64,000 bases of DNA from Mauremys mutica (lineage: Eukaryota; Chordata; Testudines; Geoemydidae), in the NCBI RefSeq assembly GCF_020497125.1, contig NC_059075.1:32586003-32650002 (forward strand), read 5' to 3'. The notes beneath the pieces are model-generated. The model searched no databases and was not told the DNA's origin. It saw only the letters and a program-made list of their open reading frames with translations. Position 1 is the stretch's first letter. Every line of letters begins with the position of its first letter. Shown piece by piece: positions 21,101-31,779 of the stretch. The position numbers and the translations under genes were made by a program.

Positions 21101-24100
21101 ATTTCCAGCATTTCCTCTCGTTTCATTTCCAGACACCCTTAGAGGAACACACTTAAGCATGGAGGGCAGCGTGCAGTTTTTTCTTAAACAGCCAATCCCA
21201 CTTGTTCAGCCAGTCAAAGGAAAGCAAACTATCCAAAGCCCATTAGTCTGAAATGAGGGGATCTCGGGAATGCAGCTATTGGGTGACAGCACATTGTGCT
21301 GCCACTAGCCAGACAGGCTAACACCAACTCAAGCATCTCAAACCACAACATGGGTAGAATTTGGGCCAAACTCACCACGTGCAAACACATTAAAATCAAT
21401 GGGGTAAAATCATCCTTGTAATTCTAGTAGAGTCAATGAAGTTACATCAGGGATGAATCTGCTTCTGAAACTGCATACTGCTGAACTTTGAGGAAGTTCT
21501 ATTTTTGGATCAACATCTGGATCTGAACCCTGTGGCCAAAGCCCACCTCTAGTTGTATCTGTGGTAGGGGCTTTATGTGACTAGAAGCAGAGCAGGAAGA
21601 CACATTGCAGCAACACAGTGAGAAGAAATGTTAATGTACAATGGAACAATAAACAGGGATCCAAGTCTATCCATTGCTTCTGTGAGGAACAAGGGGATGA
21701 GCCAGTGCTTGTTCTCTTTAAAGTAAATAACTGGTTGCAACATTGTTATTGCATCATACAATAACAAAGTACATTAAGTAATGGGAGTTCCTGAAAACTA
21801 TTTCATATGCATCTGGTTCATTCCTGGCTTGAAGAAACAAAGGCAAGAGAGTCTGTTTAATTGCTTCATCCCTCTGAGTCCCCTGCACTCTCTGCTTCCT
21901 GAGGAAAGTTGTCTTCCTTTATCTTTTTTAGTAAATGGGTTGCTGATTTAGCTTCCCAGGAGATACTGTATGTTGTTTCTTCTGTATTACTCAGAGCATT
22001 GCTGGGAACAGGCGAGTGGCATCCACTCAGGAGATCTCATTGATGTCAGATAACCTAATAACTTCATGCAAATGCTACTCTCTCAATAATACCCCTCCTT
22101 GGGGCTGGTTTGTTATTAAAAACTCATGGAAAACAGTCCATAGCAATAGTCCCAACATAATGAGTATTTGCACTGGGCGTGATAAATGGATATTAAGATC
22201 ACCCAACATCTCATCCCTCAATGCCCCTCATATCACACACAGTGATGCCTTTGGCCACACACAACCTCTGTCAGTCCTCTTCTGTCCCACTAATCCTGGA
22301 CAGCCACCCCAACCCCTCCAGCTGGAGTGCAACCCTGCTCTTTCTCTCAGGAACCCCCACAGCCTCTCAGTAGGGAGCACCCTTGCCTAGGGAGCATCCA
22401 TCACTTGCTTTGGACCTCTCATGATTCCTCTTAAACCAGCTGTCTGGCCCTGGAGATGTCAGGAGGCATGTTCCCTCATCACTCCCCTGCCTTCAGCCCT
22501 CTCCAGCCCTAAGTCTATGCCTTGAGGACACCAGCCAGCAAACATATCTTGCTGCTCTCTTGCCTTCACCCAGAAACCACATACGGTCTCATCTCGTCTC
22601 TGCTCAGGCAGTCCTAACTCCTCAGGTACCTTTTCTCCTGGGGCCTAGAGGCCCTCTTGTAAGGCCAATTAATTGGCCACATTGGTGTGCTGATAAGGCA
22701 CAGGTGTACTGGCCCTGCTTCCTCTTAAAGGACCAGTGTCACTCTATGACACATTTAGGGTCCACTTCTGACACCCTTACTCACATAGACTTGTACCTTA
22801 ATGTGGAAGCAATCCTGTTGATTTCAATGGGACTGTTCCCAAAGTAAAGCACTATTCAGTGTAAATCTCAGGGGACAGAGAGGTCCCACTCTGGGAATTA
22901 GAAGATTAAGGAAATAATGTGAACCCAGGTGGCCCCAACCCACTACACCTAGAGTCAGTGTGAGGCAGGGAGCAGAGAGCTAAAAGAAGGAGAACTAGCC
23001 CAGTTGGGAGTGACCAGGAAGGAGGACAGAATGCTGTTTCTCTTGATGGGAGAGAAGCTTAGCTGCAGCCTTAAGATAGAGCTCGCTAACCAGCTGGATC
23101 AGCCCTCCTAATATGTGGGTTGGAAACTGGTGGAAGCACAAACTTTTTGGAAGACCAGGCCTCAGTAGAAGGGTGGAGTAATACTGAAGGTTCATAGGAT
23201 GACCCTGTTTTGAGTTGATTGATTTTGTTCTGGATTAGTTACCTTAATGTCCAGAAGGGGGTAGGACTGAAGGGTAGTTTCGCTGGAGGGCCAAAGCATC
23301 ACTACACTGGACTTTATAGAGACAGAGACATACCAGTAAATTGTGCCCTGAAGGGCTACAAAGGGGCACCACACCAACAATGTGGTTATAATAAGTTTAT
23401 CTGAAATAGCCCTTAATTCTTCCTTGATATTACTTGGGTAGAAACTGGCACAAAGTTTTGTATCTGTGAATATCTAGTCTCTCTTGTCTCTATGTCTCCT
23501 ATAGTGTTATGTAGATGTGTTTTACCTTTTTATAAATACATTAAAAGGTTTGCTTATAACTGCTTAAGCTATGAGCAGCTGCAGAAACACCAGTTACTTA
23601 AGCCTGGTAAGACTGGCCTCCGGGGGACAGTGATACTAAATTTAGAGTTAAAGGAAAGGGGAGGGAGGTAGTTGGGTGAGTGGACTCTGCCCAGTTTAAA
23701 CAACTAATCTGTAGTGGCAGTAGCAAGTTGTGCAAATTATTTGTTATAGTCAAACTGGGAAGTATAGAGAAATGCTTTTAGGGATTAGAAGGTAAGTCTA
23801 GAGAATTAAGTTTGGGCTAGAAATTAGGAGATCTGAGCTCTGTTCTCAGCTGACTCATGGTGTGACCTTAGGCAATTTAATTAACACCCCAGTGAAGTGG
23901 GAGAAGTTAGGAGATTTGACTTAACTGTAAGCTTTATAGGACAGGCACTGTGTACATATACCTCAAAGTTCATACTGCATCTTGCCAAGTAGGACCCTGA
24001 TCCTCACCGAGGGATCCTGGCATTACTGAAATACAAGCAAATATTAATGAATGTTTCCAGTGCACTGAGAGATGTGTGGATGCAGATATGCTGGAAGAGG

Positions 24101-24253
24101 CCTACTAACCAGTGTCAAATTTTCCCACTATATTGGAGGGGAGGTTCAGATGATTTCCTTGTCTCTGGAGTCTGGATACTGTTGAATCATCCCTGCTAGA
24201 GATGACTTAACACTGGAGCTCATAAAAAATCTTCTAAAGAACAAGCTTTTACC
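21101..24253. other. No gene; small repeats only
   Basis: Contains a palindromic-family relic near 22758-22875 (TTGATTTCAATGGGACTG at its core) and a short TTTGGATCAACATCTGGATC relic near 21510. The 22020-22390 and 22560-22850 frames are not convincing. No exon, RNA or complete transposon was recognised. Confidence 0.45.
23785..23960 (+). repeat. MIR SINE relic
   Basis: Forward MIR pattern: AATTAGGAGATCTGAGCTC, TGTTCTCAGCTGACTCATGG, TGTGACCTTAGGCAATTTAA, then a decayed 3' part. Divergence is strong but the motif order fits. Confidence 0.6.
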
Positions 24254-24465
24254 CAGGGCCGGCTCCAGGGGTTTTGCTGCCCCAAGCAGCCAAAAAAAAA
24301 AAAAGAAGAAGATGCCGCAATCGCGATCTGCAACAATTCAGCGGGAGGTCCTTCGCTCTGAGCGGGAGTGAAGGACCCTCCGCCAAATCCCTGAAAGTGC
24401 CGCCCCACTCCCGAGTTGCCGCCCCAAGCACCTGCTTGATAAGCTGGTGCCTGGAACCGGCCCTG
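24254..24465. mobile_element. GC-rich hAT-type MITE
   Basis: Ends CAGGGCCGGCTCCAG and CTGGAACCGGCCCTG are inverted copies of each other. Inside are an A-run (24291-24304) and an internal inverted pair GGTCCTTCGCTC / GAGTGAAGGACC. Same family as 8098-8349. The flanking octamers are not identical, so the target duplication has decayed or shifted. Confidence 0.75.
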
Positions 24466-24639
24466 CCTTTTGAAATAAGCCTCATTCTACCAAGTGGCAG
24501 ATATTTTCAAAAATGCCGCATGAGGATAGCCCTGGATCTTCCTAAAAGGCTTTCACTCCCTCTCCCCACTTCAGAGACCACATACTAATCACTGCTCTAC
24601 TATCAATAATTCATGTAGATTTTAAGAATAAGGTATAAA

Positions 24640-25935
24640 CAGAGGCATGTGCAGAAATTTAACTTTGACCCCTGTTGGGGGGCACATTTTGTGCCCCACC
24701 CCTACTCCGGCAGGAGCTCACTCTCCTACCTGCAGCCCTGGGGCTGGAAGGAGCTTGCTCTCCCCACCACCGTGGTCCCAAGGCTGAAGGAGTTCTGTGC
24801 CTTGGATGATTATTGGGCGGCATGCCCCTGCTTGTCCCCCGCCTTTGTGCACCTACCTGGGTATAAATATTTCCAGCAAAGTATCTCATGAGGTGTTGTT
24901 TACCCAGTGTTGCTGCTTCCATCTTTGGTTACAGTTATGAGAAAAAAGATTTGCTTAAGTAGGAAAACAAAATGAATGAGCCCTCTAAGACCTGCTATGT
25001 ACCACAGGAGACAGAGGAATGTATTTAACATGGTGGCACTAATCACTATACGGAGAGAGGGCACTCTAGAAGTTCAAAGTTTTGTTATGGGTTGGGTTAA
25101 ACTTCCTTGAAGCTGGTGGTTGTAACAGTGGCTCTTCAGTCAGGATAAGTTTAAAAGCAATTGAGCTGAGCTCCTTTATGGAACCAGACAGCTAAAATAA
25201 TAGGAGCAATCCTCCCCACTAAGACAAAGAAACAGGCACATCACAAGGCTTGAGTAGAAGCTGAACCACATGGCCCAGGCCATTGAAGGAACTTGGTGGG
25301 ACGGGAGCCTCCCACTTTTTGAAAGTGGATGAGCCTGGTCCTCCCACTTTTCACCAGGGCAGATCCCACCCCATTCCCTCCTCTTCCCTGCAAGGCCCCA
25401 CCAGGCCAGTGTAGAGCCCCACCAGGGAGCCCGGGCAGTTGTGAGAGCCATGGTGGATCCTCCATCTGCCTGGGGTGCGGGGGTGTTGAAAGCAGCCCCC
25501 GGTCTATGTCCCAGCCCCCAGACCGTGTCCTTAGCCCCCAGGCTTCCCACCGGTTCAGGACAGGAGGAGGGTCCGCGACTCCATGCCAGCTCCCCACAGC
25601 TGCCCCTGCGGCTCTCCCCTACCCAGCTCTGGCTGAGGAGGGAGCCCCTCAGAGCCACAGCCTGGCCATGGTAAGAGCTGCATGGGCAACTGCGGGGAGC
25701 CGCAGCACAGACCTGCCCTGGGTGAGGGTCTGGGGGATGGGGACATGGGCCAGGGCTGCTTGGACCCCCCACACCTTGGGCAGGTGGAGAGTCTGCCATG
25801 GCTCCCCACAGCTCCCCACGTGGCTTTTATCATGGCCAGACTGTGGCTTCCAGCTTGGCCAGAGGTGTGGCCTCGGCGGACTGGGGACCCCTGGCGCCCC
25901 ACTTTTGGGATCCGGCGCCCCTGCCCAAGGGGTTT
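24640..25935. other. Two GC-rich segments, unidentified
   Basis: 24655-24865 and 25320-25935 are GC-rich. The second contains an inverted pair (TCCCCACAGCTGCCCCTGCG near 25590 against AGAGCTGCATGGGCAACTGC near 25673) and recurring CCATGG/CCCCACAG words. These open frames of up to 207 codons on both strands, Pro/Gly/Ser/Trp-rich and overlapping, which I read as composition artefacts. They may be decayed GC-rich MITEs or a minisatellite. Confidence 0.4.
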
Positions 25936-27035
25936 CCCTGTGAATTAATATAGAAAACACAGAGACCAGGACATTGATTGGTGGAGCTGTGTGTGAGAGA
26001 GAAATAGCAGAAAAACCAAAAAGAGCCACAGAAGTGTGACCTTGAGGAAAAAGCTAAGAGCTTTTGGGCTAAGTGCTGACAGGAAAGGGGCTTGGAACTG
26101 TGAGCAAAGAAACTGTCTCCAGCTATTTGATTCCTAATATGTTGAGGGAAGCAGGATTTTGTACATTCTTTGTAAATAAACAGGATTGCAGCAAAGAAAT
26201 ACCTGACTTTATCATCAACTTATTCCCCCTAACAGAAGCAACCTGCTAGACCCCACAAATTGGCAAACTGCGTGGGTCAAAAAGGATAACAGTATTATTC
26301 ATTTAAATCGGCAATCTCTGCTTTGCAAAGCCACCCAGAGTGACCAGCATTTAACCCCACTGCCAGTGTCTGAAACTTACCTGATCTCTACTCCCCAAGT
26401 AACAACCAGCCAACCCACTGCCACAAATCAAAGTCTGGGCTAGCCAAGAGAGGCAAGCACCCAAACCACATCCCAGCACACAGCCTAACTTTCCTCTCAG
26501 ATGGAAAACGCAAAAAGCTATGTTAGTGCTATGCTGAGATTTTGACGGAACAAAAGTCAGGCAATTCAGAGTAATGGTTCCCATAACAACTGTAAAACCA
26601 GATATATTGAACATACACTGTAAATTAAAGCACTAAAATTAACTCCATGTACAGTACAAAAATACTACACAGAATGCACACAAGGGGCCCTGAGGTTCAG
26701 TAGCTGTGGAAGGTACAACTTTGAATTTCTTGTATAAAAGCCAAACACTCTTGAACTTAGACTTTTGATTTAAATCCATACTATAGCTGACACCTGTCGC
26801 TATAAGGGGTCAAATGTTTATGGATAGATATTGAGTTACTGGTAGCTATACAAATTAGATGGTTGAGTAGCTGTGCATGTGTTAAGAATTTGAACCCAAT
26901 GGGAGTTGGATGGCTGTAGAAATCTGAACAGACTCAGCTCAAGCTGCATGCTTATGGAGTGCAACATATTTTATCAATGATACTTATAGAGCATATGTTA
27001 TATTAGTATATGAGCACCTCAGTCTTTAATGTATT
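25936..27035. other. No gene; possible LTR-like fragment at its left
   Basis: 25940-26290 runs from an AG-rich stretch through TTTGTAAATAAACAGGATTG (possible polyadenylation signal) to ACCCCACAAATTGGCAAACTG. The composition is reminiscent of a solo LTR, but I found no inverted TG/CA ends with flanking duplication. The remainder is unannotated. Confidence 0.3.
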
Positions 27036-27039
27036 TATC

Positions 27040-27205
27040 CTTGCAATCCCTCTGTGAGGCAGGGTAGTGCTATTATCCCCATTTTGGGGTTGGGACCTGA
27101 GGGACAGAAAGGCTCAATGATTTGCCCGACCTCACAGAGCAAGCTTGCAGCAGAGAACCCAGGTCTTCCAAGTCCAAGCTTAATGCCCTAACTGGCAGGC
27201 TGGGC
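27040..27205 (-). repeat. MIR SINE
   Basis: Reverse MIR: TGTGAGGCAGGGTAGTGC, TATTATCCCCATTTTGGGG, CTGAGGGACAGAAAGGCTC, GATTTGCCCGACCTCACAG, AGAGAACCCAGGTCTTCC. Good motif order and spacing. Confidence 0.85.
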
Positions 27206-27277
27206 TCCCTCGTATGGCATACTTGAGTTAACTGGATTCTTTGATCAACAACCAGATAACAATCCTGTAGGGCGACA

Positions 27278-27449
27278 AGGTGGGTGAGGCAGTATCTCTT
27301 ATTGGACCACAGAGAGACAAGCTTTCAAGCCACACAAAGCAGAAAGCTTGCTTCTCTCACCAACAGAAGTTGATCAAGTAAAAGATATTACCTCACCCAC
27401 CTTGTCTCTCTAATATCCTGGGACCAACATCGCTACAGCTACACTGCAT
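27278..27449. mobile_element. PLE-end foldback insertion, 19-bp TSD
   Basis: Left arm (minus orientation): AGGTGGGTGAGGCAGTATC, TCTTATTGGACC, AGAGAGACAAGCTTTC. Right arm (plus orientation): GAAAGCTTGCTTCTCTCACC, TATTACCTCACCCACCTTG, GGGACCAACATCGC. The arms are inverted copies of the PLE terminus also seen at 34760-34876. The insertion is bounded by ACAATCCTGTAGGGCGACA (27259-27277) and ACAATCCTGTAGGGTGACA (27450-27468), a 19-bp direct repeat with a single mismatch. No coding sequence is present. Confidence 0.8.
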
Positions 27450-27570
27450 ACAATCCTGTAGGGTGACATTCCCTAACCTGCCAGATTAGCACTCTAGTTT
27501 TAAGTCAACACTAAAGAATTTCTCTTATTTCAGGTTTTTACTGTAGTTGAATTTGTCTGGTTTAGCATCA

Positions 27571-28140
27571 GTGTAACAGGACTGCTGCTTACTGAGTGCC
27601 CCCTCCTCACCAGCATTGTCTCTGTAGGTTCCCTACCTCTATTTTCTTCTCTATGGGGACCTTTAAGAACTGAGAGGCTTTCTCTGGTTAACAATACCAC
27701 CACCTGGGGCTAGCTTTATACAGAATCAGTTTAGAACAACCCAGAGAGTCCCAAACAAAAGTCCGTTCCAATAACACAAAGAAAAAAATCCAAACTTAGC
27801 TCTGGCATTTTCTCTCATCCCCAAGGCTCTTCTGCCCCAATCTGATCTCCCAGCTCTCCCTCGCTGGGGCTTTGACATCCAGTCCCAAACACAATCAGGG
27901 TTTCCCCCCTGTCCCCACAGGAGCCTCCTACTCACTGGGCTTTACTCTCCAAACTCCCTGGTGTCATGGTGCCACAGCTCCTAAACATCCCCCTTTTACT
28001 GCAGCCAGCCTGCTCCTTGAAGGGAAATTGCCTGATTCCCCTCCGGGGGCGGGGGGGAAGGCTCATTCCGTAATCCAGGTTAACCCCAGGCTCTCCAGTC
28101 CACAGGGCATGCAACCTCGCTACAATAAGCAATTGTCACA
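27571..28140. repeat. Possible LTR-like segment
   Basis: Begins TGTAACAGGACTG and ends near TTGTCACA, so the termini are roughly TGT..ACA. No matching flanking duplication and no second copy in the window, so this is weak. It contains a GC-run GGGGGCGGGGGGG near 28045 and no coding frame. Confidence 0.25.
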
Positions 28141-28191
28141 TTTTGTTCTGAGATCTTTCTGCAGAGTGAAACAACAGCAAATCAATATTTT

Positions 28192-28285
28192 GGGCCAGAT
28201 TTCTGTAGCTTGAAAATCTGTATTAACTGCACTAACTTCAGTTGAGTCACTCCACACCAATGTAAATAAGAGCAGAATTTGGCCC
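28192..28285. repeat. Palindromic dispersed repeat (subfamily A)
   Basis: Starts GGGCCAGATTTCTG and ends AGCAGAATTTGGCCC, with AACTTCAGTTGAGTCACTCC and CACCAATGTAAATAAG in between. The two halves are diverged reverse complements. Other subfamily A members: 8852-8920, 15840-15929 and 61564-61652. Confidence 0.6.
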
Positions 28286-28329
28286 TCTGTATTCCAGGCT
28301 GGCCCATTATAGAGAACTACTAAGATATG

Positions 28330-28931
28330 AAGTTTTCACATCTGGACGTGAAATTCCTCCGATGGTACAAACAGGTCACAGTTCCTCAATATACAGAGTA
28401 GGACTCTTTTCCAGCCTGGGACCACACTTCCCCAGTTCAAAGTCTTTTTCTTCCAGATGTGCTTCCAGGTTTTGAGATTGGGGGGATGGGAGGGAGAAGA
28501 GTGAGGCCAAGTGAGGAAGTTACTGTCTCTCTTTTGTATTTTCTTCCAGTTTGCTGGAAAGATCTTTGCTTTGACATGGGTTAGTCGGCCCACATGGCAT
28601 ATGTTCCTCCACCTAGAAGTCTCTAGGATAGTGGATTATTTTCTTGATGGGTGTTGATGAGCCATTAACGCTATCTGGCTATCAATGGTTACTCCTTTGT
28701 TGTAACTGAAAGGCAGGTCATGGGTGCTCCAACCTCACAACATATTTCAGTAACCTCATAACTTCACATACAAGATAGTACATACAATCCAACAGGATAT
28801 TGAGGTTCAACAGATCAAGACTTTTTAAATGATGCTTCACATGGTATACTTTGTATAAAACGTATCATAATCATATCACCATGGTGAATATGGGGGTTCC
28901 AGGGTACTACTTTGAGGCACAGAGTGTCACA
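28330..28931 (-). repeat. Endogenous retrovirus-type LTR (partial)
   Basis: Read on the minus strand it starts TGTGACACTCTGTGCC and continues CACCATGGTGATATGATTAT, CATGTGAAGCATCATTT, CTTGATCTGTTGAACC and TGTATGTACTATCTTGTATG. This is a start and order I recognise from a common turtle ERV LTR family. The 3' boundary of the LTR is not clear, and no internal retroviral genes are next to it, so it is probably a truncated solo LTR. Confidence 0.5.
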
Positions 28932-29164
28932 ATGGTCACTTAAGAATGAAAACCAGCAGCCACATCAGTTATTTGAAAGTGAGTAAATGACAGCTTGCTC
29001 CCACTCTATACAAATTTACTTGATAGACTCAAAATATTTACCAGAAGGACTGAGAGAACTGGTAGAGAGATATATATCCTTCCCCAACGTTTATCAACAT
29101 TTTGAATAATTAATATTTTTAATAATACTTTACACTTCTAGAGAGTCTTCCATCCAAGGATCAA

Positions 29165-29350
29165 AAAGCACTGTATAACCTGGATTCTTATTCTGACTCA
29201 GCAGCTTGTTTGTGCTGTGACGGTGGGTAAGTTACTTTCACATACACTTTCTGTGCTTTGTATTCCCCATCTACAAAAGGGAATACAGATACACGCCCAC
29301 CTTTGTGAAGAGCTTTGAAACTTTTGGAAGAAAGTGCTATTTTAGCAACA
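29165..29350 (+). repeat. MIR SINE
   Basis: Forward MIR order: GATTCTTATTCTGACTCAG, TGTGCTGTGACGGTGGGTAA, GTTACTTTCACATACACTTT, TTCCCCATCTACAAAAGGG, AATACAGATACACGCCCACC, TGTGAAGAGCTTTGAAAC. Lies 50 bp upstream of a second MIR in the same orientation. Confidence 0.75.
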
Positions 29351-29399
29351 AGTATCAGTAGTAGTTGTTACTGAATTCAGTGATCATTTAATTCAGTTT

Positions 29400-29625
29400 T
29401 AGGGAAAGGGCTGGTTCAGTGGTTAGAAGATAGTCTCAGAGTTGGGATACCTATGCTCAATTTCCAGTGCTGTCACAAACTTCCTGTGTGACATAGGGGA
29501 AGTGACTTAATCCCTTTCTGCCTCGGTTCCCCATCTGGAAAATGGGGAGAATATCATTTCCCTCAATAGCGTGTTGTGAGGATAAATACGTTAATGATTA
29601 TTAGATGCTCAGATACTATGGTAAT
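29400..29625 (+). repeat. MIR SINE (well preserved)
   Basis: Complete MIR: GGCTGGTTCAGTGGTTAG (A-box region), GGATACCTATGCTCAATTTCC (B-box region), CTTCCTGTGTGACATAGG, GTGACTTAATCCCTTTCTGC, CCCCATCTGGAAAATGGGG, GTGTTGTGAGGATAAATACG, TAATGATTATTAGATGCTCAG. Confidence 0.9.
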
Positions 29626-29761
29626 GGGGGCCATATATGTACCTAAAATAGATAGAAAAACATGTAGTGAGTTTGCAATCCCAGGGCATATTATTATTTT
29701 TATTTATTTAAAATGCATAAAGAAATAAAGTTATCATTATATAGTATATGCTGGATTGGAA

Positions 29762-29890
29762 ATTACTAGAGACAGACCCCAACCAAATCCCCAGATCCAG
29801 ATACCCCTGAATTTCATAGGGTTCAAACTCCAAACTGGGTCCGGATGTAAATTACACATCTGGATCCTATTTATTTATAATGGTCTGAAC
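29762..29890. repeat. TAGAGA-ended dispersed repeat
   Basis: Starts ACTAGAGACAGACCCC and carries CCAGATCCAGATACCCC and ACATCTGGATCC, a sequence pattern shared with 45157-45370, 55125-55320 and 57525-57665. The ends are weakly inverted. Probably an old non-autonomous transposon; class unknown. Confidence 0.4.
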
Positions 29891-30559
29891 CAACCCCTTT
29901 TCATCCCCCAATTTTGCAACATGGGCTCATGTCTAGCAATTATTCAGTTGTCTATTTTAATCTACTCTAAAGCTGTGGATTTTTTTTTCCATAGAAGGCA
30001 GGGAAACATATTATGTTGCCAAAGTACTTCGAGTCTTTTCCAGAATTAGAAGTCAAGGGATGGTGGGTAAGTCTTGTGATTTCCATTCTACAATCTAAAC
30101 CAGATGGGCTACCCTAACAGCATAAACATTTAAGCAAAAAAAGCAAACATTTGGCAGAAAAAGTACTATTTTCTAATTAACTGCATTGTTATGGCTTACA
30201 TTATTTAATGAGATATTCATAAAGCTAGTTTGCAAGATAATTTGATCACAGTCTTTGATTTATCCCAATAAAATTTCCAGTTTTTTGTTTTCTCAGGGAT
30301 AATGAGGTAACCATAGCATAATAAAGTGGGTTGTGTTTATTAGAAACAGAAAATTCTTGGCCTACACAAGAAAAAAACCTCTCCTGGTAAAGCTCATGTT
30401 TTAGTTAATAAGTACATATACACAATTAAATATGATCCTGTAAATACTGTATTACAAATATCAGCCTCTGTGAGACTAATGAATCAGAGCCTAAACTTTG
30501 GCAGGTGAGAGAGAAAGATTAAGAGGAAATTTGGGGCCAGGTCTTTCAGTCCATACTAA

Positions 30560-30785
30560 GGCTTGGTCTACACTAGTTGGTATAACTATGTTGTTCTGGG
30601 GTATGGATTGAGTGATGTATTTATACCAATCTAAACCCCTAGTGTAGCTAGTGCTATGTCAATGAGATGGCTTCTCCCGTTAATATAGCTACCACTTCTT
30701 GGGGAGGTGGAGTGCGGTAGTGTCTTCACTAAGCACTACTGTGGCACAACTGCACCACTGCAGTGCTGTAAGTGTAGACAAGCCC
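30560..30785. mobile_element. Harbinger-type MITE with TAA TSD
   Basis: Ends GGCTTGGTCTACACTAG and (reverse complement) GGGCTTGTCTACACTTA are inverted repeats, flanked by TAA at 30557-30559 and 30786-30788. A TWA trinucleotide duplication is diagnostic of PIF/Harbinger. The ends match those of the autonomous element at 50668-54809, so it is a plausible non-autonomous partner. Non-coding. Confidence 0.8.
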
Positions 30786-31328
30786 TAAAGTCAAAACAGC
30801 CATAGGACTACAGACCGAATCCTCAAAAGGTATTTAGAGCCTAGTTCCCACTGATTTCAATGGAAGTTAGGCCCCTAATTGCCTTTGAGGATCTGTATCA
30901 GAGTCTCCTATCAATTACACCATCACAACTTCACCAGGCATTTGGACTGAATGAGGACTTAGAGATTTGTCTATTCAAGAACAGAAAGCCAAAGATACAA
31001 AGCCAAAGATATAAAGACAAATAAGTTCCCTAATTACTCTGGAAGCAGGAGGCCTGTGAAGGAGGGAGTGGGTCAGCTAGCCCAGTGAGGTGTAATGGAG
31101 CCAATCAAAGACAACAAAAGAGATGATTTATTTGAATCAAACTTTAAAGCAAAAATCATGGAACTATAACAAATGTGCTGCACTTCAGAGTTTATTCATG
31201 CTGCCTCTTGTGGCCTCCTTTCCTCTTCCCTGCTTTTTGCGACAGGAAAAAGGCCTTTTTTTATATATCTGTAAAGTGTCTAACATATCATTAATAGGAT
31301 GATAGAGGTTGGAAAAGGAAACGAGTAA

Positions 31329-31520
31329 GGGTATGTGTACACTATGGAGACTATGCTGGCATAGCTACAACTCCATAGCTTTTCCAGCATTCCCCACAGT
31401 GTAGACGCAGCCCACACTGATAGAAGGTTTTTTTCTGTTCCTGTGGGAACACTACCTCCCAGGGCGATGGTCGATAGAAGCATTCTTCCATCAACTTAGC
31501 TGAGTTTCCACTGGGGCTTA
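31329..31520. mobile_element. Harbinger-like MITE, right end unclear
   Basis: Left end after TAA: GGGTATGTGTACACTATGG. An inverted match CAGTGTAGACGCAGCCC ends at 31413, giving an 85-bp minimal element. The next 100 bp (CGATAGAAGCATTCTTCCAT, TTAGCTGAGTTTCCACTGGG) also resemble MITE interior, so the element may be longer and rearranged. Confidence 0.5.
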
Positions 31521-31554
31521 GGTCAGCATAACTTCATCAGTCACTGGAACCCAT

Positions 31555-31736
31555 ATGGGGTATCGTCAAACAACTACAACCCATACTTGATTGGACCCCA
31601 TCCTGAAAGAATTCTTTCCTCAACCCCCACTTCTAGCCTTCAGACAACCACATCATCAGAAGTAAGCTCTGCACAGACTAGGGACACCCCAACTCAAAGC
31701 AGCACCAGACCCTGCCAGAACAACAGATGCAAAACT
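31555..31736 (+). pseudogene. PLE copy 3, left part (pre-endonuclease region)
   Basis: Plus-strand translation in shifting frames gives LDPILKEFFPQPPLLAFRQP followed in another frame by CQNNRCKT, the segment preceding the GIY-YIG domain in PLEs (compare AHRQPANL and CNKPRCQLC in copy 2). It stops at the Cys-Lys-Thr where a CR1 is inserted. A distinct and older PLE family than copies 1 and 2, judging by its different 3' terminus and many lesions. Confidence 0.65.
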
Positions 31737-31779
31737 TCAACCAAAAAAAGATCATCCAAAGCGCAGGACTTGGTGGTGA

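Noticed and set aside
25176..25943. Overlapping 207- and 204-codon frames
   Set aside because: Both strands open at once in GC-rich DNA, with no domain, signal or conserved motif.
27571..28931. One 1.36-kb LTR from TGTAACAGG to TGTCACA
   Set aside because: The interior contains an unrelated palindromic repeat (28192-28285) and the flanks show no duplication; treated as two separate uncertain segments.
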